From the NCBI GenBank assembly GCA_013115135.1, contig JABANP010000143.1, positions 48,065-112,064 on the forward strand: 64,000 nt of DNA. Direction: 5' to 3'. The notes beneath the pieces were generated by a model. That model was given only the letters and a program-made list of their open reading frames with translations. It had not been told where the DNA came from and did not search any database. Source of the stretch: Perkinsus olseni (Eukaryota > Perkinsozoa > Perkinsida > Perkinsidae). A program made the position numbers and the translations under genes. Shown here in pieces: positions 1-11,084 of this stretch; the first letter of the stretch is position 1, and each line of letters starts with the position of its first letter.

Positions 1-255
1 CCAGGGACAATGAGGGCAGCGACATAACAGGACCTGGTCCCTGACGTGCGTTGGCCCCAGAGTTTCTGATCATGAGCGCGATGACCGTAGTGAGCAGTGG
101 GGCTTAGTAGGCACGCTTCGCGCTCCTCAAGATGCGGTATCACAGGCAAACGCTTTTTCTAATCGCTATTTCAGCCCGCGTTGTGTTCCGAGTGTTGCAT
201 TGGGTGGTATCGGGAAGAATAATGTGCGAGGGGAATAGCTGACTAGAGCCTTGTT

Positions 256-2482
256 ATGTTGCAGACCCACCCCATGGCCGCAGCTGATGATGACGGCTCT
301 CAGTCACGGCTTACCATGGATTTGACCCCGTCCATGGACTCCAAGGAGGTAGAGCCTCGTGAAGCGGCGAGCCGAGATGGTATGGCTGGACACCCTGGAA
401 GACCTCATATACCTGTACTGGATGTAGTACTGGGGAATGGGGACCGCCCGTATTGGTATCGTCGAAGGTTGAGAATCGTGGATCCAGCATCATGCACTGC
501 TAAGTGATCCGGAGACCTTGTGTGACAATAGGAGCGATTGGATTGCGAGGGGACGCGTTCACGCTTGCTCTGTAGCATGGATGATGTGTAGGGATGTCGA
601 TCTGTGGAGAACTACGAGAAGTTGAATCGCATCGATGAAGGGACCTACGGTGTGGTGTATCGAGCGAGGGAGAAATCCAGCGGGAAGATATGTGCACTCA
701 AACAGGTAGGTGTGGGCCCTCGTTCTGAGCATGCTTCTACTGTTGATCTTCTAAGTAGATCTTGATAGGAGTGTTGCGGGTGGGTCTCCTCCTCTCCCTC
801 TCTTAAGTGGCTGTTGGACCTGGGCTTGGCCCGTGGGTGATTGTCGCATCAGGTCAAGCTGCGCGAGCAGGACGACTCCTCTGGCTTCCCCTTAACGGCT
901 CTTCGTGAGGTCGACACACTACTCCGTCTCCGACACGAGAACATCATCACGGTTTCAGAAGTGGTAATACTCTAGTGTCACCATACAGCTACCGCCGCCG
1001 TGCATCGACCCTCTTCCTTCAGGCTGTTGGGGCTCGCAGCACCCAGATTTACATGGTCATGGAGTACATGGAGCATGAGCTGAAGGATCTCCTAGAGCAT
1101 CTCACTCCTGATGAGGGTCTCAGGCAGGCAGAAGTACTGGAAGGGGGAGGGAGGAAAGGGTGGAGCGTTGATGGGGAGAGGCAAAATGAATTGTGTGTAG
1201 GTAAAATCGCTCGTAGTGCAATTACTGTCCGGGGTCGCTTATATGCACGAGCGATGGATTATTCACAGAGATTTAAAGACCAGTAACTTGCTTTTCAATA
1301 ATCGGTAATAATTATCCCCAACAATGGGGCGAGAATTTCCGCTAGCGGGAATGGTTCACCTTATATAACCTCCGGCTGGTGATTTCAATTCTTTCAGGGG
1401 AGTTCTCAAAATTTGCGATTTCGGTCTGGCCCGTCAGTACTCGGAGCCCATCGACCCCATGACCCGCAAGGTTGTTACATTATGGTACAGAGCGCCAGGT
1501 GAGAGGCGGCGGGGAGGGGCGTATGATAGGCAGCGTGTCTTCCCAGAATTACTCCTGGGCCCTGAAGATTACAAGTACACTACAGCGATTGATATGTGGT
1601 CATGCGGATGTATAGTAGGGGAGATCATCAGACGGGTACCTCACCACTTGCATTGTTTCCGCGAGTTGTCCGGAGTTGGTCCCTTTCGTAGGACCCGCTG
1701 TTCGCCGAGGCATCGGAAGTCGAGGTCCTGGAGAAGATACTCGATTTGGTGGGAACACCGAATGTGAACCGCCAATGGCCCGAGTTCAGATCGTAAGCTC
1801 ACGCTTGACGGTGTAGTGTCTGGTTAGGGGACTCTGTGTAGGTACGTGACAGCCAAGGGGTTGAAGATAAGGACGAGACAGCCGAACTGGAGAAGTGCGG
1901 CTATCGGCTTCCCGCAGGCCGGCATAGTCTCTGCGGTCTCCTGTCCATTGACACACGTAATAATCCGCACGAAATGACAAATTAGATGGCGGATGGATCC
2001 TTAGATTGGGCTTGACCTGATGCAAGGCCTTCTGGACTTGAACCCGGCTACTCGGCTTACAGCCAAGGCAGCTCTCAATCACCCATGGTAGGGCTCACGG
2101 TAGTCGGTGGCTTGGTCGAAAGTCGTGCTCTCTACAGGCTCACGCAGGAGAAGCCGGCGCCGCGGGAACGAGAGTCAATGCGACAGTTCGTCGAAGGGAA
2201 TAATAAACTGCATGATAGGAGGAAGAGGAAGAACAGAAGTGATAATCTCGAGGAGGAGCACGACTTGAAGGCGCAGGTAGGGCACGAAGGCTACGGGCAA
2301 TTCCTCGTCTATCTCGCTGCTCTCAGCCTCATGGTGCCGAAGGGGACAGCTACGTCTTCGGTAGCGAGAGTGTTAATGTAGAGAAGTACCTTCGACAGCT
2401 GGACAAGCAGCGGGAAGCTGAGACGCAGTCTGAGCAGGCATCGGGGGATGGTCGGCCTCCTGAGAAACTTCCTCGACGATAA
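256..2482 (+). CDS. CDK10: CDK10-like (CDK10/CDK11 family) Ser/Thr protein kinase, 12 exons
   Basis: Cyclin-dependent kinase, expected to phosphorylate nuclear targets with a cyclin partner. Exons in phase: 256-348, 592-705, 853-963, 1023-1133, 1201-1304, 1398-1498, 1547-1635, 1692-1792, 1842-1956, 2005-2087, 2138-2276, 2327-2482, about 438 residues. Seen in order: the CRSV..YEKLNRI leader typical of CDK10, glycine loop DEGTYGVV, a PLTALRE helix in the PITSLRE position, catalytic loop [18 protein letters not shown], and the activation segment [10 protein letters not shown] basic tail (RRKRKNR) follows HPW. All junctions are GT-AG with introns of 48-242 nt. The kinase core is complete. The first exon is the least certain part; ATG 334 is an alternative start. 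CDK11 is the other possible assignment, but the leader favours CDK10. Confidence 0.88.
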
Positions 2483-3324
2483 CGCCAATTTCATGTTGTG
2501 TTGAGATACTTTCAATCTGATGTATGCTTCGGGGCCTACGGTGAGGCATGAGGCAGCCATTATAGAAGAAAGAAGTGTCGACGTGGATCATGCTGCATAC
2601 CGTACCGATGGGGTACTACCCCATGCCAGCTCACAGCCAGCATCATTACCATGACTCGAGTGTCCGCGTGCCATGAACCGCAACAGAATCAAAAATGCCA
2701 GTAACGGGAGCTCTTTGATCACGAGCTTTGCCATATTTTATTCTCCGAGCGCCCAAATGCTACTTCGAGCTCAGCCTGCGGCTTACGTTCCAATCTCTCG
2801 CCGAGGTGCTCGGAGGTATTTGAAACCCCCGCTCGTGTTTGTTATCGAAGGAGGGTTTCGACGTTGTTGAATAAGATGGCCCGTTGGCGTGGCGAAAATT
2901 GCGGAGTGATTTTCCTCAGCGAGAAAATCGCGCCTTATGCATTCGCAGCCACAGAAATCGACTACTTGTGGTCCCGTTGATACCAAAAGCGTGAGCTGCA
3001 GGCCTCCAGGTGCACTGAAAGTCGCGGCCGACACCGAGGGACACCTCCCTTGCTATCTTGGATTTTTTCGAGCGCCTTTCTGATACCCCGCTCGGGCTGT
3101 GGCTACTGTTTCCATCCTTCGTTCAAACAAAGCAGTCTGCTGATGTCTTTGCTTGTTCTTTGTTCTTGCACGACGTCTAAAAGAATAAGCCAAGGAGCTT
3201 CGTAGATGATGCTGGCTTCTGAAACATGTACGGGGCATAGGAGAAGGCCGCACGTGCCTTCTCTGTACTGTCTAGTTTTCACTTTCGCTGTCAAGCTGCT
3301 ATCGTCAGTCGTTTCCTTATTTGC
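2483..3324. other. intergenic, no gene seen
   Basis: Only short open frames in this stretch, none with recognisable motifs or splice-linked continuity. It would hold the 3' end of the kinase transcript and the promoter of the next gene. Confidence 0.4.
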
Positions 3325-4063
3325 ATGATGACTAGCTCCTCTTGCGCTGTCTTGCTGCTGGTTTCGGTGATGTTGACTTCGGCGAAGGCTTTGCAGACTG
3401 CTCTCAAACCCCAGGTAGCGGGCTGCCGTCTGAAGTATACGATCGCAGGGTGTCCGGAGCAGAAGAATCGGTGCCCGATTTCAGGGCGTGCCAAGCACTA
3501 CACCACTCGGCGGAGCAAACCAGTCCTACTGGGGCTGTCGTATCAAATACGAGAACCTCATTGTGTTTGTCGATAAACTCGCGAACCCCAACAACGATAC
3601 GATCTCGAATTTCGTGTCTATGGCTTTGCAGTCGGAGATGGGCCCAGGCGAGGACAGTGTCGAAATAGAATACTAGTAATCTCTATTGGGAGAGCCCTCG
3701 TCATAAATTCAGACGCCTCGAATTTTTCATATTCTCAGCTCCTATGAAGACGGCATGTGGAGGTTCCGTCTTGTGTCTCGCAAAGACGGCGAGGTGTTCG
3801 ATCTCTTCGACATAACGGATGAAGGGGACAAGGTTCACAGTTTATCCGATAGGGTTAATCCTTTCAAGGATCTGCTAATCCCGGTGACGACAGAGTTTGA
3901 TATGACCAAGTTCCCATGCGACGAAATAGCAGAATACATTGGGAAGTATCCCAAGAAAGGTTACGAACAGAGAATTGATTGGCTTCCTATGTTTGTGGCC
4001 GACTTCGCGCCAAAAGTCGAGACTGAAATCGGCCGCCTGAAGCGGCTGAGAACGCACGTCTAA
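3325..4063 (+). CDS. small secreted protein, unknown function, 3 exons
   Basis: Exons 3325-3414, 3485-3675 and 3739-4063 join in phase (0, then 2) across 70- and 63-nt GT-AG introns to give about 201 residues. ATG 3328 is an equally possible start. The N-terminus is a clear signal peptide, with hydrophobic core AVLLLVSVMLTSA followed by a small-residue cleavage region. The mature part is hydrophilic, with YWGC, KYENLIVFVDK and a WRFRLVSRKDGEVFDLFD stretch, and ends in a basic helix. No family recognised. The product is probably secreted or lumenal, likely lineage-specific. Confidence 0.7.
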
Positions 4064-4314
4064 AGCAGTTGGAATGATTATGGCCCTGACCAAAGAAAGC
4101 GCGACACTTGTGGAGAGATAGAGAAGTAGTCAGCATTCCCGGTTGTGCCCATGTTTATATGGTGATGTACATGTCCATGAAAGGAATCTGTTGTGTGAGT
4201 TAGGATCAACGGCATGCTGGGGCTCATGTTCGTTCTGGATGAGGCTCAGTATGTTTTGTGAAGGGGCTCATGACGCCAGATTCTTTTAATCCTAGGTAGG
4301 GAGATGTCCAACGA

Positions 4315-4331
4315 CGGTGAACGGTTCACCG
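4315..4331. repeat. 17-bp perfect palindrome
   Basis: CGGTGAAC and its reverse complement GTTCACCG flank a single G. It lies about 250 bp past the stop of the upstream secreted-protein gene. Confidence 0.8.
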
Positions 4332-4353
4332 TGAACTTTATTCACTAACTCAA

Positions 4354-4370
4354 CCACACCAACGGTGTGG
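4354..4370. repeat. 7-bp stem / 3-nt loop hairpin
   Basis: CCACACC, spacer AAC, then GGTGTGG: a GC-rich stem with a tight loop, 22 bp from the neighbouring palindrome. Confidence 0.75.
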
Positions 4371-4477
4371 CACTACCGTAAGGCATGGACAGCGCCAATG
4401 CCTCGGCCATTCATCGGGTAACCAGTATCCGAGCATTGAGGGGCTCCTGGACATCTCGGCGAACACTCCCTCGGTAA

Positions 4478-7026
4478 TCAAGAGGCTGAGTGCCCCTGAG
4501 AGAGACCGTGGGGATACTTCACTGGAGCTGCTGCCGCAGAATATGTATACGATAAATCATGAGTGCCAATGGCATCGCTCGTGTCGGCGAGAGTGCACAA
4601 GGCCCAGGTTTGACAGTCAACGACGAGGATGTTAGGGTGGAGGGGAGAAGATGATGGGGAAGGATGAGGGGATAAAGGATGAGGACGGGTGTTTGCCTCA
4701 GCCATGACGGGCCATGACGACGTGGTATTGCGGACAAACTCTCGGCCCCTGGTTGTTGTAGCAGATATGATATAATCGATGCTGAGCGCGTTGTGATGGC
4801 GCTCCTCGAAGAAGCTCACAAGGTGGACTGGAGGAGTAACTGGGATGGGCTTGTGGCACGCAAACCCTCCGTCCCCAGAAGGTGCATCAATATGAGCAAG
4901 TATCAAGGCTTCTCGAGATAACCCTAGGACGATGACCGAAGCGCTCGCCGCGCTGTACTCCCGCAATCGGCTCCCGATCTCAATCAATAAAGCACAAGTT
5001 AGCAATCTCGAGAAACAGTCGGACGGAAACGCGTGAGGAATATACATGCTTTCAGCTTGCCTTCAGATGTGTGCAGATCCGAACGAGCTGCTGTACAGCT
5101 GGTACGTGGGAGGCATCTCGTCGGAGTTGGTCCAGCTGGTCCTGGGGAGATGGCAATGCCTCGGGAATAGGCCAACTCGAGGAGCTGTACCACACCTGAG
5201 GGCATCAGGGTCCGCATGCCACCGAACGACGGAAACACTGACGTTTGGCAGACTTGAGGCCGACCAGAGCATGGTGGAGAGCTTCCTTGATCATCTCCGG
5301 GGTAGGAGTGACGCTGCAGTCAAGGACCATCGCATCCCATACGGCGAAGTACTCCTCAAACGACTCGCCCTGTACTGCCTGGAAAGAGAACGGCGTCTGG
5401 CTTGAGAGGCCTTCTAGCATCCTACCGCCAGGATTGGCTTGAAGGTGTGCACGTTGGCGTAGTCTCCGCCATCACACCCACTTTCCTCGGTCTTAGCGCC
5501 ATCACCCATCCAAGGCCACCGTTCCCGAGCTGAAAGCACCAGGCTGACAGCCTCTTGCCAGTACCCTAGGCTGCAATAAACCTGCAGAGAGCTCTCGTCA
5601 TGCGCCCGACCGGCTGTCATTTACCTCGACAAACGCATTCATCTGTCGTAGTGTCATCCGGTGGTCCTCGCGGATAACCTGATTCAACATAGTGAATCCG
5701 GGGACGTGTGGTCGGGGAATGTGTCGTACTCCCCAGGCACTTCTCAGCCTTAGTTCAGCAGCTGCTGTGGTGATGGCCACTTCCTCAGAGGAGGGCCGTG
5801 CCCCGCGGAAGGCCCTTATGGCATGAGCGATGGCCGCTTCGCTCAACTGGCAAGCCTGGGGTAGGGCATGGAAGGAACATGCCGCGAAGAGTCGTACAGA
5901 TTGCTCGGCTGATCGGACAATGCTCAGCACTGCGTTATGCCAGCGGTTGGTAGAACATGCGGTGAGGGCACGGTCGAAGGTGATGCAGGCTATCGGCTCT
6001 CGCGAAGCCACCATGGAGGAGTAACTGTGGACAGCGCAGGTGCCCTCAGAAGAACCACTCGACGCATACAGCTCCCAGGCAGTTCGGCTATGCTTCCTGG
6101 AGTGAGCCACCGCACCCAGAGCGTGAGAGCGAGCAAGGTGGCTCAAGTGGACTCCATGGGCCTCTGCCTCCTGGGAAGGACAAGTACAACTTCAGTTGAC
6201 AAAGACCACTCACCGACAAGAGCCTGGTGGCCAAGTCGGGATCCTTGGCTGTAGCGCCGCAGTGCAGGGAGGCTGAGGCGAGCGTCAAGGTGAAGGCGCT
6301 GCAGTGTGTACTCACCTTCAAAGAAATCACTGTCTGGCTTGAGCAGCCGCCACTTGGTCACGTGGTCCCACAGCCGTGCGCAGTCCGTGCCTCGTCCCTG
6401 TGATGCAAGGCCTCGAGCTAGGGCAGAGTAGACAGACAAGGGTACGGGCAGACGGGGGAACTTGTCGCTCCGCCGGGAATCTGCCCACCAGACGACTCAT
6501 CGTCAATTCCCGTGCATGCTCAGCGCGATAGTTGTACCGTTGAAACTCTTGTGGTTTGTGGTGACATCCCCCTTCGGACTCCATCCTAGCCACAAGCTGT
6601 CGTGCGGCAGGGACGTCTCCCCCTCGGCGGCTGTCGCCTGGAAACGAGCAGCTGCGCCAGGCTGAGAGGCCGGTCCCTCACTTCGATAGCTGCCCCTGCT
6701 AGGGCATATAGACGGGACAGCTCCTCTGCACCGGACTGGCCATTGATCGTCACCAGAGCTCGAAGAAGGCCTGCACGGGCAGTGGCTGCGGATGCCGACG
6801 AAATGACAGCCATGAAGAAAACAGCTGCGAAGTCTCCGTGACGACTGGGAGCGATCGGACCGCTTTCTCGCGATGGTGGACCCATGGAGACCATCACTTG
6901 GACATGGCTGTACGCGTAGCGCGTCGTGACGCCGGAAGACAGAACCAGAGTCGGGAAGCGAACGCTCCCATCTCCCCGAACTCGAGGATCGACTTCACAG
7001 GGCAGAATTAGGGCACGACGGGACAT
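4478..7026 (-). CDS. helical-repeat protein, PPR-like, multi-exon
   Basis: Minus-strand exons run from about 7026 down to 4478. One exon, 5581-5426, is bounded by good splice sites and joins in phase to the exon ending at 5625 (47-nt to 50-nt introns on either side). The product is a chain of amphipathic helix pairs resembling pentatricopeptide repeats: ITFDRALTACSTNRWHNAVL, SLGYWQEAVSLVLSARE, VYSALARGLASQGRG and ESFEEYFAVWDAMV. PPR proteins usually act on organellar RNA; that role here is inference. The start at 7026 lies only 6 nt after the stop of the upstream gene, so the true 5' end may be the ATG near 6885. Exons below 5200 are uncertain. Confidence 0.5.
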
Positions 7027-7032
7027 GATGAT

Positions 7033-8662
7033 TCACAGGACCGGATCTCTACCGTTCCACGAGATGTCATGATGCTGCCATCTCGTGCGTAGACACTGCT
7101 CTATCATACCCCTAGGGGGCTCCACTGTCCCTCTGCTCGGACGTCGCAGCGTTATTCGGTACTCCCCCTCATCCGCCATGAGCTGGTCGAAATACCGCAG
7201 CTCTACGACGTCGCCATCAACGTCCGGTCCAATAGCGTACAGAAGGGAGTAGTGGCTTTCGGCGCACACCAGCCACGTGCCGGCGGCAGGGTGTTTGAGT
7301 TTGTCTCCCAACTTCCAAGCACTTGAAATGCTCGTAGAGGCTGAGGAGGCCGATGGGGCAACTGGCGGCCTGTATCCCTCGCAAGGTAAGGCCGTCTAAG
7401 TCACGATGGCCATCGAAGGTATTGGAGGCTGCCTTGCCCACGAGTAGGAGATTCACAAGCTCCTGAGTACAGTACCTGGGGGAACTAACTCAGTACTGAG
7501 CAACGAATTTGCCTGCAGTCTCCTGGGCTCTATTTCCAGGAGGATGGTCAGGAGCGAGCTGGGAGCAGCGGCATTGTTCGATGAGCTTTTGACAAACAGC
7601 GAGGAAGAGTCGTCCTTTCGGCAGAGGATTGAAAGACTTGATTCCGGTAGCCGTACCCGTGGTCACCAAGCATGGTGACTCTTTCAGGGTCGTCAGTATC
7701 TTCCCTCACTGAATTGAGCCCCCTAGTGAGAAGGGCCGAGTAGACGAATGAGATCAGACCAGTATCTGTCCTGGAGGATCTCACGATACAGCGATAAGGA
7801 GTCGACCGATCTTGTGAGCCGAAAGCGGTCCCCCTTGGCCTCACCTCGCGTGTACTGTTCATACAGCGGCGAGGCCTCTAGAGCTGTGATAACTTCCGCC
7901 TTGCCGGTCAAAGTGCTCACCGACGCCCTCTGGGGTCTCTCAATACTCTCCAGATTGTGCACGAGGGTAAACAACGCCTGTAGAGGCCTCGGCAATGCCC
8001 CACAGAATGTCCGCCATAGCCCCTGCAAGAAGTGCTCTCCGATCATCAGCTGCACTAGGGGGAGGTGTGGTACCTCGACTAGACAACACTCGGTCCGACG
8101 GAGAACCAATTGCCAACCCACCATCCCCAGCAGGGAACTCCTCTCGCATGAGCTTCAGCATGAACGCCATAACAGCCGCCAACACACCGCAAGGTCCTCC
8201 CCTTGCTTGGACCAAGCAATACGGGACACCACAGTCAGCGAAGCAGAAGCCCTGCCGCCAGCCGGAGGGGTATCCGGGAGCATCCCCGAAGACTAGGCGG
8301 CGCAGCTCGGTAGATAGGGCACTGCCGATTCGCTCGGACGCCGGCGCTTGAGCCGTTCCGAGCCTCGGCGCCGTCTGATGGCACGGCCGGCGGAAGACCG
8401 AAGGAGTGTCATCCTCGTCGGACTGATAGCCCTCAGCGTCTCGCTTCAACAAGCCTCCCGCAAAACCACTGAGTCTGTTACTGTAGGGGACAGGAGGACG
8501 CACCGAGGACAAGCCCGTGGCATTCATAGCGCGCCGTCCGAACTTGGCTGTTTCGGACCTTCCCTTTGGCAATAACGTTTCTGTGGTGGCCGGCCTGGCA
8601 GCCCGTCTCCCAAAGGCCACTTCGCGATCACTCCCACTCGCCATTGCTGACACGATGTACAC
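7033..8662 (-). CDS. MINDY-4-type (FAM188) K48-linkage deubiquitinase, multi-exon
   Basis: Cysteine protease that trims Lys48-linked ubiquitin chains. The large first exon (from 8662; ATG 8644 also possible) carries LRRLVFGD, YPSGWRQGF and the catalytic cysteine motif LVQARGGPCGVLAAV. Later exons carry FVYSALLTRG, the NLLLVGKAASN segment, GLLSLYEHF and the histidine motif WLVCAESHYSLLYAI. It closes with SWNGRDPVL, which matches the family's WNG C-terminus, so the 3' end is sound. A region near 7850-7960 needs a 70-73-nt intron to stay in frame, and one near 7770 needs a further intron or a one-base change. Both catalytic residues are present, so the enzyme should be active. Confidence 0.8.
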
Positions 8663-9001
8663 TAAACTTGACCAGCAACCTCCGACTGCCCATTAACCCT
8701 TACTCAGAACACAAGCGGTACGAACGACTGGTGAAGGTGATGAACGTAGTGCCGTTGAATGGTCAGTTGTTGTTCTTGTTAGACTGGCAAGTAATAGTAA
8801 ATAATGGGATGAGTTTGACTACGACAACGATGATGACTGCCATGTCGTAAAATCCTGCAGCAGCGGAGCGATGCTGCCGCTGCTGCTACCTTCAAGGTTA
8901 CTCAAGCATAAGCCGTGAACTGTCTTTCTAAGACGGAACTTTAAGCGTGTATAAACAATATAATAAGGCTGTGGTGCTCCTTCTGATAGGTGGTCTCCTC
9001 A
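8663..9001. other. intergenic, promoter side of the MINDY-like gene
   Basis: No coding signal. It separates the 5' end of the MINDY-like gene from the 3' end of the first KH gene, both on the minus strand. Confidence 0.4.
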
Positions 9002-11004
9002 CTATGGAGCACTGATTGATGATGCAGGCTTATCGTCGTTCCCTGCCGACGGCTGCTGTATAAATACCACTCCTTGTGGAGGAGGGGCCATCCCTGGAGG
9101 CACTACATGCCGGAAGCTACACCTGAACAGGGACTCACGCCTCCCAAGCAGGACGATGATAGGGAGCTCGTACCGGTCACCGTAATGGCACTGTCCTCGG
9201 AGCCAATGGCGGCACACCTTGCTGACGGAGTTGATGTCACTACGAAGCCTCTTGTAGGCGGGGCCAGTTTGACTCTGAAGCAGCATGGATAATCGACAGG
9301 GGTGGAAGGGGCTATACTTACCGCGTCGAAGACAGGGACGTGTGCCTCTGCCAGGCGAGGGTCCACCGCCTTGTCCGCTTCGTCCTCGACAGATCCGGGT
9401 GATGGCAGTGTGAGGTTCTGGGAGGAGTAGAGTTCCTGAAGAGTTCCCGAAAATGAGCTCATGGGCGAAGGAGTTCCGGCGTTCGCCCCACCTGCAGCTT
9501 TTCTTCCAAGGACTCATGGGTCGAGCCCTCCACCATAATCATCTGGATGGCTGGTATCTGGAGATTCATCTGTCCCGCCGAACCCAACCATGTTGGTAGA
9601 GCTTACTGGGATGCCTCTCTGAGCGCACCATTCGCCATAATCATGGTAGACCCCCTTCATGAGATGCTCTACCATCTCACACGTCCGCCTGTAGGATACC
9701 TGCGGGTCCAACCGAGAGTGGGTGGTTGCACTCCCGATCCGGGCTCACCTCGTCATGGCTGGATACGCAAAGATGGAGGGGTTCGTCAGACTCCTTATTC
9801 TCAGGGCCCTCACGGAAGTTGCCTAGCACAACGGTATTCTAATCAGGCGTACTCTAATGCACGGCGGCTCCTCACTTCTCCGTCCTCTCAGTCTGAGCTT
9901 GGCCCCAGTCTTGTGGTGGATGAGCTTCATGTGCTCTCCATTGGGACCAATGATACGACCAACAATGGGAAAGTCCTTGTGCATGCGCTCGGCCCCGATC
10001 ACGAACCTGGACAAACCCCATCAATCTCCAAGCTTGCGTGGTCCGTACTCACCTGGCGCACCACTTGCCGGCATTGGCAGCAGGGCCACCGAGGGCCTCG
10101 GGGTCGCTGAGGATCGACTCACCATCTACAGGATGGAAACTATCGTGGATGGCGGACAGTGACAGCTCACCTCTGGCGACTTGATACTGCAGGGAAGCTG
10201 CTGCGGCCGTCTCCAAGAGGCCCTAATAGAGTTAACATAACAACACGTACCGGCTGATGATGATGGGTACTCTCAAGTGCTTTTCCATCTCCTGACTAAA
10301 CTGTTTCACTCGAGCAACACAAGTGTCCCCTTCTATCTTGAGGACGGTACCTGAGCGGAGGTCCTCGATCGGGTAGACGGTCCGGAGGGAACAAACTACC
10401 ATCAAGGTGCCTTTGACACTCGTACGCATCGGAGTTGTTCTGGAACTCAAGGAGGGCCACATCAGGGGCAGAGACCGAGTCTAACAGCTGTACAGTCTTC
10501 AGAGGGGCCGTACCTTGGAAGGGAGAGAACTATGGGGGCTAGCGACCCCGGACCAGGGCCTACCGAGAGAAGGTAGCCCATAGGTCATTCTCTGAGAAGG
10601 CGAAAGTCCTTGGGGATACCCTCGAGCATGAGCACCAATGCGCAGGAGGACAAGTCACCTGAGGCGGCACAAGATGCTCGGGATTGAACCCCAGTGGTAC
10701 GGGACTTACCAGCTTGAGAGACGTCATTCTGGTAGGCTAGGAACGGGTTGATCTTCCCTCCGCTCGACATGTTACCTAGCAAACAACACTCCCAGGATAG
10801 AGGGAGAGGACGCAGCGATGTCCCACCAGCGATGCCAGCGGCGCCACGTGCCCCTGCCATCCCCTCGGACATGGACAGACTGGCCATTGAGCGTTTCTGT
10901 TGCCGACGAGGGTCCATGGGTGGCGGGCTTGGCGGAGCTGGGGACGCAGCTGCTTCCGTTACTGCTGCCGCTGCTGCTGTTGTTGACATGATCCTAAAGG
11001 CCAA
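9002..11004 (-). CDS. RNA-binding protein RRM-KH-CCCH, copy 1 (two apparent frame breaks)
   Basis: Paralogue of the next gene upstream. In order on the minus strand: an Ala/Pro-rich N-terminus (MSTTAAAAAV), an RRM-like half with SENDLW and LLDSVSAPDVALLEF, a KH domain (IVGRIIGPNGEHMKLIH with GAKLRLRG), the helical segment YRRTCEMVEHLMKGVYHDY, and a CCCH finger CRHWLRGQC..YGDRCSFRH that is C-x7-C-x5-C-x3-H and split by an intron. The stop is at 9002-9004. Relative to copy 2, one extra base lies near 10602 and one near 10508, both in the RRM part. This may mean decay of this copy or assembly error. Probably binds mRNA in nucleus or cytoplasm. Confidence 0.65.
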
Positions 11005-11084
11005 CTGTATGTGAGGGGAGTGGACAGGATACTCCTCGATGTTGGGCTAACCAACACAACAGCACACTGGTAACCTCAGCGACA

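Larger units (their letters stand above)
4064..4477. other. intergenic between convergent genes, with two hairpin palindromes
   Basis: No coding signal. It lies between a plus-strand gene and a minus-strand gene that converge. Two perfect inverted repeats sit in the middle (4315-4331 and 4354-4370) and could act in 3' end formation of one or both transcripts. Confidence 0.4.

Noticed and set aside
6400..6530. Frame break in the PPR-like gene
   Set aside because: A 79-nt intron with a strong pyrimidine tract before its AG explains the change of frame.
7850..7960. One-base frame break and in-frame TGA in the MINDY-like gene
   Set aside because: An ordinary 70- or 73-nt GT-AG intron removes both and keeps the frame.
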